Of a stretch of 46,653 nt of DNA, positions 46,620 to 46,653 are shown one piece after another. Within the stretch, counting starts at the first letter, position 1; every line of letters starts with the position of its first letter. Both the position numbers and the translations under genes were made by a program. The DNA comes from Chloroflexota bacterium (GTDB lineage: Bacteria; Chloroflexota; Dehalococcoidia; Lucifugimonadales; Australimonadaceae): assembly GCA_002719775.1 (NCBI GenBank), contig PBEP01000001.1, positions 1-46,653 of the forward strand, written 5' to 3'. Under the pieces are notes generated by a model. It did no database searches, was not told where the DNA came from, and saw only the letters and a list, made by a program, of their open reading frames with translations.

Positions 46620-46653
46620 ATCCGATGCCTCATATTTATTTTATTCATCATAT

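Overview
The window is a compact, gene-dense bacterial chromosomal segment with roughly 45 supported genes and 4 tRNAs. The gene content suggests an uncultured marine Chloroflexota-like genome (SAR202-like: CaiB/BaiF CoA-transferases, enolase-superfamily dehydratase, F420-dependent reductase, CoxS/CoxM, alternative complex III); that placement is inference only. I see no rRNA, CRISPR array, prophage or transposon. Main blocks, left to right: (1) secreted lipoproteins and purine salvage (hpt, NCS2 permease). (2) A deaminase-type PLP lyase next to a RidA-like protein. (3) An L-rhamnose/L-rhamnonate module (RhaM-like, degenerate MBL-fold protein, RhmD-like). (4) ogt, dnaE, folC, fabF. (5) A small-protein transcription unit with its own promoter, leader and terminator. 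(6) A pyrimidine operon pyrR-pyrB-pyrC-carA-carB followed by a PD-(D/E)XK-like/HPRT fusion gene, preceded by a recognisable PyrR-binding attenuator. (7) A tandem CaiB/BaiF pair in which one member appears to lack the catalytic Asp. (8) A tRNA cluster and a MoaD-CoxS-CoxM cassette without a large subunit. (9) CcmH/CcmF/CcmI-like cytochrome c maturation genes joined to an alternative-complex-III-like operon that runs off the right edge. The best second-look items are the fused HPRT in the pyr operon, the MBL protein lacking its HxHxDH motif, the asymmetric CoA-transferase pair, the 55-aa ORF unit, the MoaD-like protein ending in GGC, and the pyrR attenuator whose terminator may contain the ribosome-binding site. 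All family calls come from reading motifs by eye; no database search was run.
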